Origin: Rhodovulum visakhapatnamense
Lineage (GTDB): Bacteria > Pseudomonadota > Alphaproteobacteria > Rhodobacterales > Rhodobacteraceae
DNA length: 64,000 nucleotides
Reading direction: 5' to 3'
NCBI RefSeq assembly: GCF_004365965.1
Contig: NZ_SOEB01000013.1
Span: forward strand, 1-64,000
A program made the translations under genes and the position numbers. Each line of letters opens with the position of its first letter. Positions within the stretch are counted from its first letter, which is position 1. The notes under the pieces are model-generated. The model had not been told where the DNA came from. It was given only the letters and a program-made list of their open reading frames with translations, and did no database searches. This document shows positions 1 through 11,000 of this stretch, piece by piece.

Positions 1-2561
1 TGAAACGCGCCCCTCGCAGCCGTCAACGCCATGATTTATATGCGAAATATCACGATTACGACAGCGAAATCAGCGACTTACTTGGAGAATGTGGGCTGAA
101 AGAGGCCTTCAACCAGATCAACCGCTATCACCGCCACAGCTTTGGTGCGGGCAACGCGCTGTTCCAATATGTACAGCTTTTCGTGATCTCGAACGGGGTG
201 AACACGAAATACTACGCCAACAACCGGCATCAGGATTTCAAGCAGACGTTCTTCTGGGCGGATGAGGACAACACCCCGATCACGCGGCTGGAGGCCTTTG
301 CCGACGCCTTCCTTGAGAAGTGCTTCGTGTCCAAGATGATCGCGAAATACGTGGTCCTGCATGAAAGCGACCAGCTGCTGATGGTGCTGCGGCCCTATCA
401 GTATTACGCGGTCGAACGGATCCTCGACCGGGTGATGAAGGGGCGCAAGAACGGCTATATCTGGCACACGACCGGATCGGGCAAGACGCTGACCAGCTTT
501 AAGGCCAGCCAAGTGATCGTCGAGAATCCGAAGGTGGCAAAGGTTGTCTTTGTCGTGGACCGGGCCGATTTGGACTATCAGACGACCAAAGAGTTCAACT
601 ACTTCTCGCCCGGCTCGGTCGATGGCACCGACAACACCACAGCGCTTGTGAGCCAGTTGGCCGATCCTGATACAAAGCTGGTCGTGACCACGATCCAGAA
701 GCTGAACACCGCCATCACGCGCGAACGGCACGCGGCGACGATGGAGGCACTGAAGGATGAGCGGATCGTGTTTGTGTTTGACGAATGCCACCGCAGCCAG
801 TTTGGCGACACGCATAAGAACATCGTGGCCTTTTTCGCGAAGGCGCAGATGTTCGGCTTCACCGGCACGCCGATCCTGAAGGAAAACGCCATCGGCAAGC
901 GCACGACCGCGAAGCTGTTCGAGGAATGCCTGCACCGCTATGTCATAACCGACGCAATCCGTGACGAAAACGTGCTGCGTTTCTCCGTCGAGTATTGGGG
1001 CAAGCTGCGCCATAAGGACGGGACCTCCATCGCGGAGGAGGAGGTTTCCGGCCTCGATTTGAAAGAATTCTTTGAAAGCGACAGGCGAATTGACGGTGTC
1101 GTGGACTGGGTCATCGAGAACCACGACCGCAAGACGCACAATCGCGATTTCGCTGCCATCATGTGTGTGGGATCCGTCGATGCGCTGACCAAGACCTACG
1201 AGGCATTTCAGCGCAAGAAGGCCGAGGGAAAGCATGACCTCAAGGTCGCCACGATCTTCACCTTTGCGGCCAATGAAGAAGACGAGGATGCCAACGGCCT
1301 GATCGGCGAGCCAGATGTGACTGGCGGTCCAGTTAGCGCGGCGACCCAGCACAGCCGCGACAAACTGGCTGGCTATGTGGCCGACTACAACGCGATGTTC
1401 GGAACCAACCACAGCGTGAAGGACGGAAAGGCCTTCTACGTTTACTACAAGGCGCTGGCGAAGCGTATGAAATGGCGAGATCGCAAGGACTACATTGGTG
1501 GCCAGGGCATCGACATCCTGCTGGTGGTCAACATGTTCCTTACCGGTTTCGATGCCAAGACCTGCAACACCCTCTATGTCGACAAGAACCTGCGGTATCA
1601 TGGGCTGATCCAGGCATTTTCCCGAACGAATCGTATTCTCGGTCAGAAGAAATCGCAGGGCAATATCGTCTGCTTCCGCAACCTCAAGGCCAAGGTGGAC
1701 GAAGCGATTGCATTGTTTTCGAACAAGGATGCCGACGAGACGATCCTGATCGCGCCCTACCAAGAGTACGTTGACCGGTTCAACGAGGCGGTGATGGAAT
1801 TGCTCGAGATTGCACCGACACCGTCGGCCGTGGACAAGTTGGTTTCAGAGGACGACATCCTCGCCTTCGTGCGCGCCTTCCGTGAGCTGATCCGCATCCG
1901 AAACGTGCTGACCAGTTTCACCGAGTTCTGCGATGACGATCTTGCTCTGGACGCACAGCGCTTCGAGGATTTTAAAAGTAAGTATCTCGACATCCATGAC
2001 CGGATGAAGTCCGACCGCGACGATGACCACAAGGCTTCCATCTTGGATGAGGTTGATTTCGAGCTCGAACTAATCCGCCGCGACAATATCAACGTCGCCT
2101 ATATCCTGGCGCTCTTGGCTTCTATCGTTGCCGAGCAGCAGGAGGCGGAGGACGCAGTGGACACTGCAAGCAAAACCAAGACGATCCTCGATTTGCTGGG
2201 CTCTGAACCTCGCCTGAGGAGCAAACGTGAGCTGATCGAAGAGTTCATCACGACCTATATGCCTGCAATGAAAAGCCCCGAGCAGACGCACGAGGCATTC
2301 CAAGGTTTCTGGGCTGAGAAACGTGACAAAGAATTTGATGAAATTTGCGCCGCCGAGAACCTTGATCGAGCAGGGTTCGCGCATCTTCTTGAAGTATACC
2401 AATTTTCGGGAAAACGCCCTTTGACCGACGAAGTTGTTGCGATCATGAACGTTTCTCCGGGTATCTTACAGCGCAAAGCATCCGCCGAGCGAATAATGTC
2501 CAAGCTTGAGAGCTTTATCGAGACTTTCGATGAAGGGATCGGCGAGATGGAAACTGCTTAG
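1..2561 (+). CDS. hsdR: Type I restriction enzyme R subunit (HsdR), 5' end outside window or lost
   Basis: This is the motor/nuclease subunit of a type I restriction-modification system, which translocates DNA and cuts it away from the recognition site. From about base 96 the frame reads like HsdR: the segment KEAFNQINRY, then VISNGVNTKYY, the Walker A motif WHTTGSGKT (about base 460), the DECHRS box (about base 780) and motif VI QAFSRTNRI (about base 1615), ending in a helical C-terminal domain. The frame is open to the window edge, so the ATG at 183 is internal. In homologues the segment just before KEAFNQ carries the nuclease E-x-K motif (as in IELKRRG). Here the preceding 30 codons (YDSEISDLLGECG) do not resemble it, so the catalytic part may have been lost at a junction near base 95. 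No hsdM or hsdS is visible downstream. The helicase identity is firm; activity is doubtful. Confidence 0.88.
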   Translation, partial: KRAPRSRQRHDLYAKYHDYDSEISDLLGECGLKEAFNQINRYHRHSFGAGNALFQYVQLFVISNGVNTKYYANNRHQDFKQTFFWADEDNTPITRLEAFADAFLEKCFVSKMIAKYVVLHESDQLLMVLRPYQYYAVERILDRVMKGRKNGYIWHTTGSGKTLTSFKASQVIVENPKVAKVVFVVDRADLDYQTTKEFNYFSPGSVDGTDNTTALVSQLADPDTKLVVTTIQKLNTAITRERHAATMEALKDERIVFVFDECHRSQFGDTHKNIVAFFAKAQMFGFTGTPILKENAIGKRTTAKLFEECLHRYVITDAIRDENVLRFSVEYWGKLRHKDGTSIAEEEVSGLDLKEFFESDRRIDGVVDWVIENHDRKTHNRDFAAIMCVGSVDALTKTYEAFQRKKAEGKHDLKVATIFTFAANEEDEDANGLIGEPDVTGGPVSAATQHSRDKLAGYVADYNAMFGTNHSVKDGKAFYVYYKALAKRMKWRDRKDYIGGQGIDILLVVNMFLTGFDAKTCNTLYVDKNLRYHGLIQAFSRTNRILGQKKSQGNIVCFRNLKAKVDEAIALFSNKDADETILIAPYQEYVDRFNEAVMELLEIAPTPSAVDKLVSEDDILAFVRAFRELIRIRNVLTSFTEFCDDDLALDAQRFEDFKSKYLDIHDRMKSDRDDDHKASILDEVDFELELIRRDNINVAYILALLASIVAEQQEAEDAVDTASKTKTILDLLGSEPRLRSKRELIEEFITTYMPAMKSPEQTHEAFQGFWAEKRDKEFDEICAAENLDRAGFAHLLEVYQFSGKRPLTDEVVAIMNVSPGILQRKASAERIMSKLESFIETFDEGIGEMETA

Positions 2562-2775
2562 GCCACCCCGCACGGGGCTATGGCAGAGCTGACAAGATAC
2601 CGCCGGTCATAGCGGACACCAATGCCCCACCTCTGGCTGTTGGGAAGTCTTGCAGGGTTCGCGCGGGACAAATTCCCTGACGATAAAGGGCATTTCAGTT
2701 TTGAGCTCAAAATCGCCCCGATAGTTTTCAATGGCTTATCCCAAGCCAAAAGGACAAAATCGGTGACTCTCGACA

Positions 2776-2780
2776 CACTA
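2776..2780. repeat. Candidate target-site duplication, left copy (CACTA)
   Basis: CACTA directly precedes the left end of the Tn7-like element and recurs directly after its right end at 25727-25731. Five base pairs is the duplication length of the Tn7/Tn5053 superfamily. The left terminus then starts TGC before the conserved repeat, a 3-bp offset relative to the right terminus, so the exact boundary is slightly uncertain. Confidence 0.6.
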
Positions 2781-2783
2781 TGC

Positions 2784-2808
2784 TGCCAATGCACCATAAG
2801 CTTGCACG
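2784..2808 (+). repeat. Left terminal inverted repeat of the Tn7-like element
   Basis: The sequence begins TGCCAATGCACC and ends GCTTGCACG. It is the perfect reverse complement of 25702-25726 over 25 bp, and recurs unchanged at 25733-25757. Confidence 0.85.
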
Positions 2809-2920
2809 ATTTGGCGTTTTTCATGCACACCCCCTGTCAAGAGGCTTGGGGCGCCGTGTCGAAGGTTTCTTCTAGCACACTGGGGTAGAACGGTATTTCA
2901 GCATACCCCGTGGCTAGCGG

Positions 2921-4939
2921 TCACTTACCTCCCTGAGATTTCAGGAGTGCCACAACCGGCTCAACAGCGTTGCGAAGATAGACCGGTCCCACATCCAAGC
3001 CGTTCGGACGGAACGGCTGGATACCTTCGTTCTGCAGAACGGCCCGAATCGTGTTCAAATGCGCAGCGGTTTCGGCCGACAGCATCGATGGCGTCGTATA
3101 GCTGGCCTCGAACGCAGCGATGTCGTCGCGGCTCATGCGCCATTCCCGACGCCTGGTCGTAGGATTCAAAACCAACATCGCAGGCGTGTAACCACCTTCG
3201 ATCAGAGCCAGGAATTGACCTTTCCCCCGAATACCCGCCGACCGGGCGAAGGCCGCTGCGGTCACCTCTCCTTGGCTGATCGATGGCTTGCGCTTCGGCG
3301 CGACCTTCGCCTTCAACGCTGCAACTTCAGTGATTTCCACCACAAGCCCGTGGTAACCGAACACATCAGGATGCTGACCAAGGCGCAGAGAACCCGTCCG
3401 GATGGCCGCAATGATCTCTCCAACAGGAAGGTCCAGCCGCTTGTGAACGCGCTGGATCGTCTCCCACCCTGGCTCCTCTGGGGCAACCGGCTGCGCATAG
3501 GCCTCCAACTCCTCGAGAAGAGCGTGGCCGTCCGCAATCCGCCAAGGCGATTTGATCGTTGCGACATTGGTCCTCGGGACGAGGACACCGTCTGCCTTCA
3601 ACCCGTTCAGTTCGGCCAGGGTTGCGCCGATTGCCTTTCGCAGCGCAATGGGACCAACCAGTGTCGGGATTTCATCAAGAATGTGCTGCCAGGCCTTCGC
3701 ATCAAAGGTCTTGCGGGCATCGGCACGCTTGTCACCGGGCGCAAACGCGCCCGCTTCTGTCAGGAAATCATCCAGCACAGCCGGGCCGATGCCGGTTTCC
3801 TTGGATGCTGACGTGAGGGAGTGGAGGCGCCGCTCTGTCACGGCCTGCCCGAGAAGGTCATCCCCTGGCGCCAACGGCCATATTTCCAGAAAATAGTCAC
3901 GAAGGATGCTGCGAAAGCCCGCAAAGGTATCGTCATCAAGATAGCTGCCCCTAAGGTGTCGGAGGAGCGGACCCAACTCTCCCTGCGTTACGATGTGGCC
4001 TCCGTCCTCCGATCGCATAAGAATGTCCAGAGCCGCTCGGACCCCATCAGGGCCTTGCGAGACATAGGCAAAGCCCGTGGCCTTGGCGCGCCGATCGTCC
4101 GGGGCCTTGCCCTGTTTGCGCAGCAAGGCGGAACCGATGAACTCACAGAGTGTGATTGCCGGAAACACCGACTGTGACGCCAGCCATGTGTCGTCCGCAG
4201 CGATACCCTGCGATAGACGCTTATCAAGCCAAAGGTCATAGTCGGTAGGATCAATGCGCGCGCAGTCGAATGATCCTGCTCGCAGGTCCGGCAGGATTTC
4301 CGCCAATCTCGCTCCAATGTCATCCCGCTCAATGGGGCGCGAGCTAGACCACAAGGGAACCAGCGGATGGTGGTGCTGGTGGCAAATATCAACGCCCCTG
4401 CAGAGCCAGTCCCCCCGCAAGGCAATGTGCCGCAATGGATGGGGCTGATCAGCTGCCTGCTCACGCATGCAGTGTGGACAGCCCCGAATGATCGGGTTTC
4501 GTAGCGCCCGCGAGACGAAGACTTCCTTCCGAAACCGCATCCGGACGTCTCCAATGCGTTCACCTGTCCAGGAGAGCAGCTCGACGAGCTGCGTGGCCGA
4601 CACCCCTGCGCGTTCTGCAAAAATCGCGACGGCCTCTTCGTCCTGCTCCAGGATACGCCGAAAGGTGATCCCGAGATCGAGGGCGAAGTTGGCAGCGTCG
4701 GTTCCATTCAGGATTGCAATGCGCGAAAACAGCGACGGGAGCGTCTCGCGGTCTACCGGCTCCACCGTAAGGGCAAGTCTCCGCAGCAAATACACCTCCT
4801 GTGTTCTCAAACGCCCTATGTGTTTGGATATGCGGTTCCATAGCCGTTTCGGGATCGGAAGCGAAGTCGCCATTCGCTGCAGCCGCGGATGAGACATGTG
4901 CAAAGCCGGAGGCTGCTGTGACCTCTGATCGAGCGGCAA
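2921..4939 (-). CDS. tniQ: TniQ/TnsD-family transposon targeting protein
   Basis: TniQ-family proteins choose the target site and bridge it to the TnsC ATPase during Tn7-like transposition. The 672-aa product has a TniQ-type N-terminal part with a zinc-binding signature (CPHC at about residues 154-157, then CRGVDICHQH around 180-189), and a long C-terminal helical part with helix-turn-helix-like stretches, as expected for a TnsD-length member. I chose the TTG at 4939 because GGGGAGG sits 6 nt upstream; ATG codons at 4897 and 4873 have no clear ribosome site. The gene begins 72 bp after the stop of the giant gene C, on the same strand, so it may be transcribed with the cargo operon and not with tnsABC. 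Its last 178 bp are duplicated at 25870-26048. Confidence 0.85.
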   Translation of the reverse strand: MPLDQRSQQPPALHMSHPRLQRMATSLPIPKRLWNRISKHIGRLRTQEVYLLRRLALTVEPVDRETLPSLFSRIAILNGTDAANFALDLGITFRRILEQDEEAVAIFAERAGVSATQLVELLSWTGERIGDVRMRFRKEVFVSRALRNPIIRGCPHCMREQAADQPHPLRHIALRGDWLCRGVDICHQHHHPLVPLWSSSRPIERDDIGARLAEILPDLRAGSFDCARIDPTDYDLWLDKRLSQGIAADDTWLASQSVFPAITLCEFIGSALLRKQGKAPDDRRAKATGFAYVSQGPDGVRAALDILMRSEDGGHIVTQGELGPLLRHLRGSYLDDDTFAGFRSILRDYFLEIWPLAPGDDLLGQAVTERRLHSLTSASKETGIGPAVLDDFLTEAGAFAPGDKRADARKTFDAKAWQHILDEIPTLVGPIALRKAIGATLAELNGLKADGVLVPRTNVATIKSPWRIADGHALLEELEAYAQPVAPEEPGWETIQRVHKRLDLPVGEIIAAIRTGSLRLGQHPDVFGYHGLVVEITEVAALKAKVAPKRKPSISQGEVTAAAFARSAGIRGKGQFLALIEGGYTPAMLVLNPTTRRREWRMSRDDIAAFEASYTTPSMLSAETAAHLNTIRAVLQNEGIQPFRPNGLDVGPVYLRNAVEPVVALLKSQGGK

Positions 4940-5011
4940 TTCACGCCTCCCCAGCGACGAAGCAGGTCGGTAACGAACTTTATGATAAGAGGTTTCGGAG
5001 AAGACTCGTGT

Positions 5012-8000
5012 CTATTTCTCCGTCTCCCTGGCGAGCAGATCGCCAAGTGCGGAGCGGCGGATGCGTCCAGCTTTCTTCTTGAACCAGGTCGCAAGACCGG
5101 TTGCGACGAGGTCCGGCCCGATGTCGACAAGATCGGCTCCTGCGTGATCGCGCAGGATCTCGTTGAAAGTGTCAGCGTCTTCGTCATCCCCCATGTCGAG
5201 AATGGAAAGGGCTTTGCCCAGGGTGCCATTGAGAAGTCCTGCCGGCATACGGAAAGACACCTTCCATTCCCGAGCGACTTCCAGCGGGTCTTCCGCCACC
5301 CGCATCGCGGAGATCAGCTTGATGGTTTCGGAAGGGATGCCGCCGGCCGCCGCAAGAATGGCGGACCGCATCGGCTTGGTATCGAGCTCCACCTTTTCGA
5401 TATGGCTCAGGTGGATTCGGATCATCTCCGCCCCCCAGGCGGTGAGAAACTGGCTCTGTTCGGGCCGCCGCGTGGCGATGTCGCGCATCTCCGTGTTGGC
5501 GGCATCGAGAAGGAGAAGCGGGCGAACCTGCTTATTGAGAACCCGCGGCTGATGTTCGAGCCAGGTCAGCGCATCATGCGCCTCCTTGCGATCTTCCGGT
5601 GTGAAGACGAGGATCACCGGGTTTTGCGAGGCGCCCTTGCGTTCGACGGGTGCGCGCAATTCGCGCTTGCTGCGCACGATCTCCACGTTGATCCCCTGCT
5701 CGGGGGCTCCGGGCAGGTGGCCGGATTCGGCAATGCGCTTGAGCGACGAGCCGACCTTGGAAAGCCCGAGGGCCTCAAGGCCGCAGACGATCTGTCCGGT
5801 CGCATCCTGGGGCTGGACGATGCGCTCGATCTGGAGGTCGGTGAGCGGGCAGTAGGAAAACTCGCCCTGGTTGCCGGAGGTGTTCAGTTTGTAGCGCCGC
5901 CGATGGACGGAGCGGTCATAGGCTACCTCCGGATCCTTTTCCTCGATTTCGGCGAGCGCATGGTAGATGTCGTCCTCGGAGCCGAGCATGGTCGCGACCT
6001 GGCGCGAGCCCAGCAGGTAGCGGAAGCGCTTGGTTCCGGGGATCGGAACGCGGCCGAGAACGCCAAGGTCGAAGAGTTCCTCGAGCAAGGCTTCGAAGGC
6101 GGCGAGGGCCGGGATCTCGGAACTGCGCGGCCAGAAGGTGCTCGCCTCGTCGAGAAGCTCGCGTGGATCGAAGCCGGTGACCCGGGCCTTGTCTTCCTGG
6201 CCCTCGACGTTGAGCCTGCCGAGCGTATAGGCCACGAGCGCGTAACGTGGATCGAGATTCAGCGTGAGGTGGAACTTGAAGCGGATCCGGTTCTCGATCT
6301 CGCCAAAGCCGCGGTGATCAAAGAGGGTGTCGCTCGAGATCGGCCAGAGGGGATCGCCCTCGGGCAGTCGATAGGGCTTGCCCGAACCGCTGCCGTGGAG
6401 AGTGGAGAGAAGCCCCTTCATGTATTCCTGGATCAGAGAGGGGTAGTAGTTGGCCCAGGCCAGAATTTCCTCGATCGCCTCGTGATTCTCGAAACGGAAG
6501 CCCGCGGCGCGCATCGGCGAGACGACGAGATCATGCGCGGCGCGCTTGTCGTCCTCGGTCCGGTTCAGCGGACCGATGCAGATGGGCAGGCCGAGATGGG
6601 CGAGCGGAGAGTTCGGCTGGTGAGACATCCGCTGGACGTTGTGAAGGCCGGCGAAGACGACCTTGAACGCGCGCCCGCTCTCTTCCATCAATTTCTTGAG
6701 GCGGGCGAGCTCGGGGTAGTCGTCGCGGGTATCAGCATCCATGAAGTTGTCGGCTTCGTCGAACATGGCGACGATGTGACCCTGTCGATGGTGCATGAGC
6801 CAGGCCTTGATGTCACGCGAGACATCCTCGGCGTTGCGGCTGGCGGGACGCACGATCTCGGGTGAAAGCATCGAGGCGAGATGGGACCAGATCTCCGAAG
6901 GCTTCTCGGATTTCCCAAGCGGTCGGACCTCGCGCGTCACGACGATCCGGTCCTTCTCGGGGGCATGCTCAGTACGGGCGATATGGCCCAGAAGGGCGGA
7001 CTTGCCGAGCTGACGCCCGCCGTAGACGAGGCAGCCGTCAGCCGTTTTCGACATGATGAGGCGGATCTCTTCGCTGCGCCCGAAGAACATCTCGGGCGGC
7101 AGCTGGCCCGCGTCCGTTGTGTAGGGCTCGACGCGGCCATAGGGCAATCCGCATTCGAAGATGGTCCGGGCCCTGGCCTGACGGCGGGTTCCCGCGAAGG
7201 TAATGAGGGTCTCGTCGATGAGGAGTGCGGGGATCGCGTTGTCGCGCAGATGTTCGGCGAGTTCACGCCGCCGCTGGGCATCAATGACGCCGGCGAAAAG
7301 AAGGATCGCTGGCATGTCCGAAGAGAGAGTCTTCACGAGGTTCTCGGGAAGGGTATCGCGTCCGATTAGCACGAGATGAGCGCCGGCCCCGTTTGCGGCC
7401 TGCGAGCCGAAGACCGGCGGCAGGAACCAGTCGCCGGAGCGGAGGGGTTGGATCCGGCCGCCAAGCTGGGCCTGCCACAGTCCGGAACGGCCGACCGGCC
7501 GGGGGTTGTGGATCTTCACGCTGTCGTAGCCGATCTCCTCGAAGAGCACTTTAACCTTCGGCAGGTCGGGCTGCTTCGATTGCATCGAGGTGCCGATGGC
7601 GCGGTAGAGATGGATGAGATCAAGGCCGGCGCCGCGACGATCTTCCTCGATATGCAGAGGCCCCGCCGCGGCGACGGTGCGCTCGAGCGCTTCGCTGGTC
7701 GTGGGCCATTGCGCAGAGTTCGCATAGGCGAGGAAGTCGGGCAGGAAGTCGGACACGAGCCCGCCAAGTTCGGTCTGGAAGATCGCAGCGGAGCGACCAT
7801 CGCGAAGTTGCGCGATGCGGTCTTCGGCCGCCTCGACCGTGATGCCGTCGAGAGCCCCGAGCAGGGTGTCGGCTTCTTCCGAGTTGCGGTCGTTGCGGTA
7901 TTGGTCGATGCGCTGGACCTGGTCAGCGCGGATCTTGGCCTCGATCTGGGCGCATGTGGCGTCGATCTCGGCCGCAGCCGCCGGTAGTTCGGCAAGGTCG

Positions 8001-11000
8001 TGGACCTCGGATCCGTTGTCGACCGCCGTGAGGCGCCCCAGAAGGATCTCGCAGAGTGCAAGGCGCCTGGAGATCTCTTCCTGGTGCTTGTAGTCGACCT
8101 TCGAGAGGGTCTTGAGGCGGCGGACGCGGGTGTTGATCTCCGCGCTCCAGGTTTTCGCGAAGACCTTCATGTCATGGGTCAGGCCGTCCTGGACGTCGAT
8201 GCCGAAACGGCTGCCGAGACGGGATGCGGTATCGAAGGCGCCTTCCTCGCGCGCCTGGGCCAGGGCGCCTTTGGGATCGGGAATGACGGTTTTGTTGAGA
8301 AGATTGCTGAAGGCGTCGAAGCGGCCCTCGGGGATATCGAGCGTGTCACGCACCGAGGCGGGCAGAAGATCGCGTTCCGCGGCGAGCGCTTCATCGAGCG
8401 TCGCGAAGGCGCCGGTATCTTCTCCGCGCAGTGCCTGCAGGACTTCGCGGACCTGATCCGCAACCCAGTGGGCAGTTGCTCCAGCAAGTGTGTCGGGGGC
8501 GCTTGTCGCCTCCGCCCGCAGCCCGGTTTCGGCTTTCTGGAGGCGGGAGTTGAGGTTGCCGACGATGGTGCGCAGACGCGCCTCGGATTTCTGCCCCTGG
8601 CTGCCCTCGCGCATGGTTGCGTCGATCCAGCTGTCGAGAAGGCCGAGGGGCTCCTCGAGCTGGCGCTCGAGATACTCGATCCCCTTGGGGTGCAGGCGGG
8701 CCGTGTTGCGCCCGGCCTCGCTCGCGTATTCCGCGGCCAGCGTCTCGATTTTCGAGGCGGAAGAGAGACCGTCGATCGCCTCGCGGGCGAGGCTGGCCGC
8801 ATTCTTGTTGCCGTTACTGATCGCGGAGAGAGCCGCGCCGATGGGGCCGGCGGGCGAGGCGATGTGGTGCATGATGGCGGTGGCGAAGGGCCAGCGCGAG
8901 GTCTTGGCCGACACCGTGTCGGCCCATTTCCCGAGCTGGGCCGCAAGCCTCTGTTTCTGGGGCGTGCGTTGGCCACCGGAGAGGCTCGCCAGCTCGTCGG
9001 CGTCGGGCGGGAAGTCGTAATCGAGTTCCGAGATCGCATCGGTGGCCTGCTGCAGGTGCTGCCCGAGGCTGCCGCGGCAAAGCTCGTGGAGAATATTGCG
9101 CAGGCTGGAGAGGGAAGTCTCGAGCAGCGCGGGCCGGATCAATGCTCCGAGGAGCAGGATGGATCCGACATCGGATGCGGCGTCACCCGCCCCACGGGTG
9201 GCGAGTTCCAGGAACCGCTGGGTGTCAGCCCCGTATTTGCGATGGGGCGTGCGGCTGCCGGCGGCGGCCTCGAGGACAACGGCCCGGATCGGCCAGTGCT
9301 TGCCTTCGTGTTCGAAGCTCTTCGCCGCATCAGCGGCGATCCCGAGGAGATTGCGATGGATCAGGCTTGCCAGCACCGAGACTGGGACCGGCGGGGTGGT
9401 GTCGATGTCGATCTCGGCCACATAAGTTTCAGGCTCAATCCGAGGGATGAGATCGGGAAGCGCCTCGGGTTCAGAATATCTATCTTCCGCCGTTTCAATG
9501 GCAGACTGAATCGGTGCGTCTTCGAGGGGATTCTCGATATCGACGGAATCGGCGTCAGGCTGGGGATCGACGTCCTGCGGTTCGATCTCCTTCGCCGCGC
9601 CTTCGTTCTCATCGATGCCTGCGTGAGTGTTTTGCGCCTCGACGGTGTCTTCCTCGTATGCATCGGTGACAGTCGGCTCAGATGTGTTCCCCTCCGCCTG
9701 ATCGTGCCCAGCGGTTTCGGGATCATCGCTATTCACGACGTCGGAGGAGACGCTCGTGGCGTCGATGGGCGAGTTGTCCTCGACCGCGTCTTCGGGGTCG
9801 ACATCGTCCGCGGCGGTGTGGTCTTCGACAGGGTTTTCTTCGGCGTCGGGCAGGGTGAAGAGTTCGGATGCCAGGGAAGCATCGGCCTCGGCGTAGTCTT
9901 CTGTGTCCGGGTCGTTCTTCTCGATGAAGGCGCGCAGCTCGGCCAGCGCAGCATCCTGATCTTCCGTTGTGCCAGAGACCAACTCGCCAAGGCAGAGAAG
10001 AATGGCCTCCTGAACCTCGCGCGCGACGCGCAGGGCTTCCTTCTCCTCCCCCGCCTGCGGCGCGAGGCGGGTGAGAAGGGCGTAATCTTCCTCGGCATTC
10101 GCCGCGGCGATCGCCTCCTTGGTTTCCGCGATCTTTTCCTCGAGGTCGGCAATGGCAAGGTCCTGGATACGCACCCGCATGACGAGCCCCGCATCCAGCG
10201 CGGCAGAAAGCGTGGCGACCGCTTCGTCGGTGACGAGGTTGAGATCCACCTCGATTCCGAGTTTCCGGACATGTTCGATCACGGTTTCCTTGCGCGGGTT
10301 CTGCAGCAGCTTTGCCTGTTTTGCCGCGGCCCCGGAGAGTACCATGATGCCTTCAAGATCGTCGGCGCTGCTCGTCTGCGTGATGTGCTGGCTGAAATGC
10401 TTCAGGGTGGCGATGAGGTGGAGATGGAGGTGCTCGGAGACGGCGTCAGGGTAGTCGGACATGAGGGATGAGATCAGGGATGCGTGCTCGTCCCAATCCT
10501 GGATGTCATCGATCTGGCCGAGCTCGACCATGATGATGTCGGCAGGGCTGATATCCGATAGGATCTTCCTCGCCTCGATGTAGTGCTCTTCGAAGAGGCT
10601 CTTGTTTTCGATCTTCTGGTAGTAGGCCTCGATCGCGTATTCGCAGAAGGCTGCCACGGCGATATCGGGGACGACCGGCGGAAGAAGAAGTTCGCCTGTC
10701 CGCTCATGGAGATGTGGGTTTGCCTTGAGACGCAGTTTCGAAAGAGGAAATTTCTGCAGGACGTGGGAAACCTTGTTCTTGTTCTTGAAACCGCCGTTCT
10801 TGACCCTTTGCGGTGCGATGATCGTCTCGAGTATTGGAAGAACCCAGGGAGCCCCTTCGGCGCGCTCGAGGATGATGTGATAGATCGCCTCCGCATCGTG
10901 ATGATCTACGTCGAGGCCGAAGGTCGAGACGATATTGCGGAGGTCGCGCGCCGAGAAATGGCCTGCCTGCGCAAAGTAGGCTGGAGCCTCAGGGCAGATT

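Noticed and set aside
4982-10471. Long + strand open frames (4982-6865, 8000-10471) opposite gene C
   Set aside because: They lie antisense to a gene with clear motifs, lack family resemblance and result from high GC codon structure.
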